From assembly GCF_027214005.1 (NCBI RefSeq), contig NZ_JAPWGY010000010.1, positions 1-64,000 on the forward strand: a stretch of 64,000 nucleotides of DNA, in the 5' to 3' direction. Source of the stretch: Kiloniella laminariae. Its GTDB lineage: Bacteria; Pseudomonadota; Alphaproteobacteria; Kiloniellales; Kiloniellaceae. Under the pieces are notes generated by a model that worked only from the letters and a program-made list of their open reading frames with translations, made no database searches and was not told the DNA's origin. The translations under genes were made by a program, and so were the position numbers. How positions within the stretch are numbered: the stretch's first letter is position 1; every line of letters starts with the position of its first letter. Below are positions 61,759-64,000 of this stretch, piece by piece.

Positions 61759-63060
61759 CTAATTTGCTTTTTCAAACTTGCGCAGAAGCGCGTTGCCGCG
61801 TTCAGCAGCGGTATCCAGAGCATCCTGTGCTGATTTGTCTCCGGCCCAAACAGCTTCAAGTTCTTCATTGATGATGTCACGGATCTGGACAAAGTTACCA
61901 AAACGAAGACCTTTGGAATTGGCTGTCGGAGCCTTATTGTTGATCTGCTTGATCGCCACATCGGTTCCAGGATTTTCTTTATAGAAACCCTGTTCTTCGG
62001 TCAGGGTTGCCGCGGCGTTTGTAATCGGCAGATAGCCTGTGAACTGATGCCAATCCGCCTGAACCTCTGGTGAGGAGAGATAGGTGAAAAACTTGGCAAC
62101 GCCTTTGTATTCTTCAGACTCACCGCCAGTCAGGACCCAAAGGGTTGCGCCCCCAATAATAGAGTTCTGTGGTTCGGAAGCCAGTTCAGGCCAATAAGGC
62201 ATCGGTCCAACGCCGAATTCAAACTTGACGTTGGTTTTCACACCAGCATAGGCAGCAGAAGAGTTCATATACATGGCGCATTCTTCGCTGTAGAACTTAG
62301 GCGCTGAATCAGAACGGCGACCGCCGTAATCAAAGATCTTGCTTTTCTGCCATTCAGCCAGCTGGGAAATATGCTTGACCTGGGCAGGGCCATTGAACTG
62401 GAACTCTGTATCCAGACCGGCAAAGCCGTTTTCCTTTGTGCCGAAAGGCAGGTTATGCCAGGCAGAGAAGTTCTCAAGCTGTACCCAGGATTGCCAGGCC
62501 GTTGTCATGCCGCAGGCATAGCCGGCAGCCTGGAGTTTCTTGGCTGCTTCTTCAAACTCTGGCCATGTGTTTGGCGCCTTGTCTTCCAGTCCGGCTTTTT
62601 TGAAGGCATCTTTGTTGTAATAAAGTACCGGTGTCGAGCTGTTAAACGGCATTGAGAGCATATTGCCATCTGTATCGGTGTAATAGCCTGCTACTGCCGC
62701 CAGATAGTCAGCAGGATCAAAGCTCTCACCGGCATCTGACATCAACTGGTACACAGGATAAACCGCCCCTTTGGCCCCCATCATAGTCGCGGTGCCGACT
62801 TCAAAAACCTGAACGATATGGGGCTGTTGTTTCGCACGAAAAGCGGCGATAGCAGCTGTCATGGTCTCGGTATAGTTGCCCTTGTATACGGGAACCAGCT
62901 TGTAGTCAGCCTGGGAAGCGTTGAAGTTTTCGGCGATCGAGTTCACTTTCTCGCCCAGGGTTCCCCCCATGGCATGCCACCATTCAATTTCAGTTGCGGC
63001 ATTGGCAGTTGAAGCCAGGCACGAAAGTGCGCCAACAGCTGCAAGTGTTTGTTTGAACAT
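61759..63060 (-). CDS. ugpB: sn-glycerol-3-phosphate-binding protein UgpB
   Basis: The 433-residue periplasmic binding protein has a signal peptide cleaved after A21 (TANA) and follows E. coli UgpB throughout: EIEWWHAMGGTLGEKVNSIAE, YKGNYTETMTAAIAAFRA, FEVGTATMMGAKGAVYPVYQL, FNSSTPVLYYNKDAFKKAGL, QLENFSAWHNLPFGTKENGF, and the C-terminal ALDTAAERGNALLRKFEK. It captures glycerol-3-phosphate and probably glycerophosphocholine-type diesters. It is the first gene of the operon; CAGGGAGAAT precedes the ATG. Confidence 0.93.
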   Translation of the reverse strand: MFKQTLAAVGALSCLASTANAATEIEWWHAMGGTLGEKVNSIAENFNASQADYKLVPVYKGNYTETMTAAIAAFRAKQQPHIVQVFEVGTATMMGAKGAVYPVYQLMSDAGESFDPADYLAAVAGYYTDTDGNMLSMPFNSSTPVLYYNKDAFKKAGLEDKAPNTWPEFEEAAKKLQAAGYACGMTTAWQSWVQLENFSAWHNLPFGTKENGFAGLDTEFQFNGPAQVKHISQLAEWQKSKIFDYGGRRSDSAPKFYSEECAMYMNSSAAYAGVKTNVKFEFGVGPMPYWPELASEPQNSIIGGATLWVLTGGESEEYKGVAKFFTYLSSPEVQADWHQFTGYLPITNAAATLTEEQGFYKENPGTDVAIKQINNKAPTANSKGLRFGNFVQIRDIINEELEAVWAGDKSAQDALDTAAERGNALLRKFEKAN

Positions 63061-63412
63061 TCTATTCTCCCTGTTGCGAGGATCTTGAAAAACATGTGGG
63101 ACCCAATTAGTGTGGGTTCATTTGAGCTATTTATATGCTTCATATGAAACTAAAGCTACAACTATTAGTCAATTAAAAGACAGTGCACGATATCTTTTTC
63201 TATCGTCATCTGCTCAGTTGTTCCTATTAATCCTCTGCCCGTGTATAAAAGGACCCAAGAAAATAAAGCTTGTGAATCCAGTGTTTGCGCAACTTGTCAT
63301 CTGGATTTGAAATGCAGATTGACGGGATCTGCTACAAAGAGCATCACTGAGCAGGGCTGTATAAGGGCCGTAAATCATTTGCTGTTAAATCGAAAACCGG
63401 AGTCTAGCTAAT
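63061..63412. promoter_or_regulatory. divergent control region ugpB / MscS-like gene
   Basis: This 352-base AT-rich spacer holds the promoters of both flanking genes. TTCATTTGAG (63117-63126) and TTCATATGAA (63139-63148) are related 10-base elements spaced 22 bases (two helical turns); the second is a perfect palindrome. They are candidate operators for the DeoR-family regulator encoded in the ugp operon. No Pho box matching the E. coli consensus is visible and no small gene is supported. Confidence 0.4.
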
Positions 63413-64000
63413 ATGTCTAAGTGGCACAGAAACTTTAACAAACTTGGTTTGATATTGTTGATCTGTACCTTCCTGCCGTTGAGCTTTTCTGCTTCATCGG
63501 CCAGAGTAGATCCCGACAGCGAATTTGATCAGATTCTTCTTTCCTGGGAAAGTGTTATCGCCGAAACATCCCGTTTTTTTAAAGAAGGGGAGCTGGACAG
63601 CAAAGGCATCAAAAAAATCCGGGAGAAACTTGAGCTAACCCGTAAAGAAGCTTTTACCTTTGCTGAATCTCTGCGGCCGACAGAAGCTCAACTGCGTAAA
63701 CAGATCAAGGATCTGGGGCTGGAAGGAGAAACACCGGAGCTTCCCCAAGCGGACAGAACAGCCACAATCAAACGCAAACTTGAATCTGATGCCTCGATAA
63801 TCAACGGAAAAATCAAACAAACTGAACTTATCATAAATGAACTGGACGAATCTCTTGCCCTTCTCACAAGAGTTGAGGGTGAGCAGTTCGTTCAACAGGT
63901 TTTCATTAAAGGCCCGATCCCCATATCACCGGGCCTCTGGAGTGACTTTTTTGTTCTTCGTGGCACGGCCTGGGAACGGTTTTTTGGGCAACTGAAAGAT
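63413..64000 (+). CDS. MscS-family mechanosensitive channel, DUF3772 type (5' part only)
   Basis: An ATG at 63413 opens a frame that runs off the right edge (196 codons present). It begins with a signal/TM segment (LGLILLICTFLPLSFSASS) and then a helical, coiled-coil-like region (GELDSKGIKKIREKLELTRKEAFTFAESLRPTEAQLRKQIKDLG-type). This matches the N-terminal periplasmic extension of large alphaproteobacterial MscS-family proteins with a DUF3772 domain. The pore domain would lie beyond the window. It is divergent from ugpB. Confidence 0.65.
   Translation, partial: MSKWHRNFNKLGLILLICTFLPLSFSASSARVDPDSEFDQILLSWESVIAETSRFFKEGELDSKGIKKIREKLELTRKEAFTFAESLRPTEAQLRKQIKDLGLEGETPELPQADRTATIKRKLESDASIINGKIKQTELIINELDESLALLTRVEGEQFVQQVFIKGPIPISPGLWSDFFVLRGTAWERFFGQLKD

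Noticed and set aside
1-64000. CRISPR arrays, insertion sequences, prophage or integrative element
   Set aside because: No regularly spaced repeats, transposase or integrase motifs, or direct-repeat boundaries were found; composition looks even across the window.

Overview
The window reads as chromosomal DNA of a free-living Gram-negative bacterium, most likely a marine-type alphaproteobacterium. The grounds are osmoregulated periplasmic glucan genes including an OpgC homologue, a ugpBAEC set with its own DeoR regulator, a PdxR/MocR-pdxJ pair, an extended DUF3772-type MscS gene and G+C of roughly 50% by eye. A placement near Kiloniella-like Rhodospirillales is only a guess. I see no phage, transposase, CRISPR array, rRNA or credible tRNA. 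Genes are dense, with clean ribosome-binding sites, operon overlaps and several strong terminators.

Layout. 1-7039: a TyrR-type regulator diverges from methionine gamma-lyase (mdeA) and a 2-ketobutyrate dehydrogenase E1 (mdeB). A textbook sigma-54 promoter and TyrR boxes lie between them, and a TTC38-type TPR gene follows. 7062-19292: one large sugar island on the minus strand encodes a complete route: ABC importer (binding protein, two permeases, ATPase), SMP-30 lactonase, SDR dehydrogenase, IlvD/Edd-family sugar-acid dehydratase, KDG kinase and KDPG aldolase. A GltR/GtrS-like two-component system is divergent from it. 19396-25371: periplasmic glucan biosynthesis (opgG-opgH) is divergent from opgC and a secreted esterase. 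25568-37781: mixed genes, including a DadA-like oxidase, a second TTC38 paralogue, a YeeE/YedE sulfur-compound transporter, a FemAB-like acyltransferase, a PilZ protein, an orphan HyuA, an EamA exporter with a divergent Lrp regulator, an SGNH hydrolase, and a membrane-anchored methyltransferase coupled to a D-cysteine desulfhydrase-like enzyme.

37937-44045: pyrophosphatase; an amino-acid catabolic locus (threonine-dehydratase-like enzyme divergent from an aminotransferase, a YheO/DauR-like regulator and an ornithine-cyclodeaminase-family enzyme) that resembles parts of the eutBC and beta-hydroxyaspartate systems; and a ChrR-like cupin divergent from a TetR regulator. 44261-51470: a tightly overlapping six-gene membrane operon (DUF4129, DUF4350, MoxR ATPase, DUF58, SpoIIM-like, RDD) followed by another membrane protein. 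51532-56986: pdxJ divergent from a PdxR-like MocR regulator with two matching operators, a PhnZ-like HD protein, an ArsR-SRPBCC pair and a LysR regulator. 57162-64000: an orphan solute-binding protein, the ugpBAEC-deoR glycerol-3-phosphate operon, and the 5' part of an MscS-family channel gene cut by the window edge.

The strongest leads are the sigma-54/TyrR control of methionine degradation, the self-contained hexose-oxidation island, the partial hydroxyaspartate/hydroxyectoine-like amino-acid operon, the MoxR-DUF58 membrane operon, and the paired PdxR operators. Family assignments come from recognisable motifs and remembered homologues; no database search was run.
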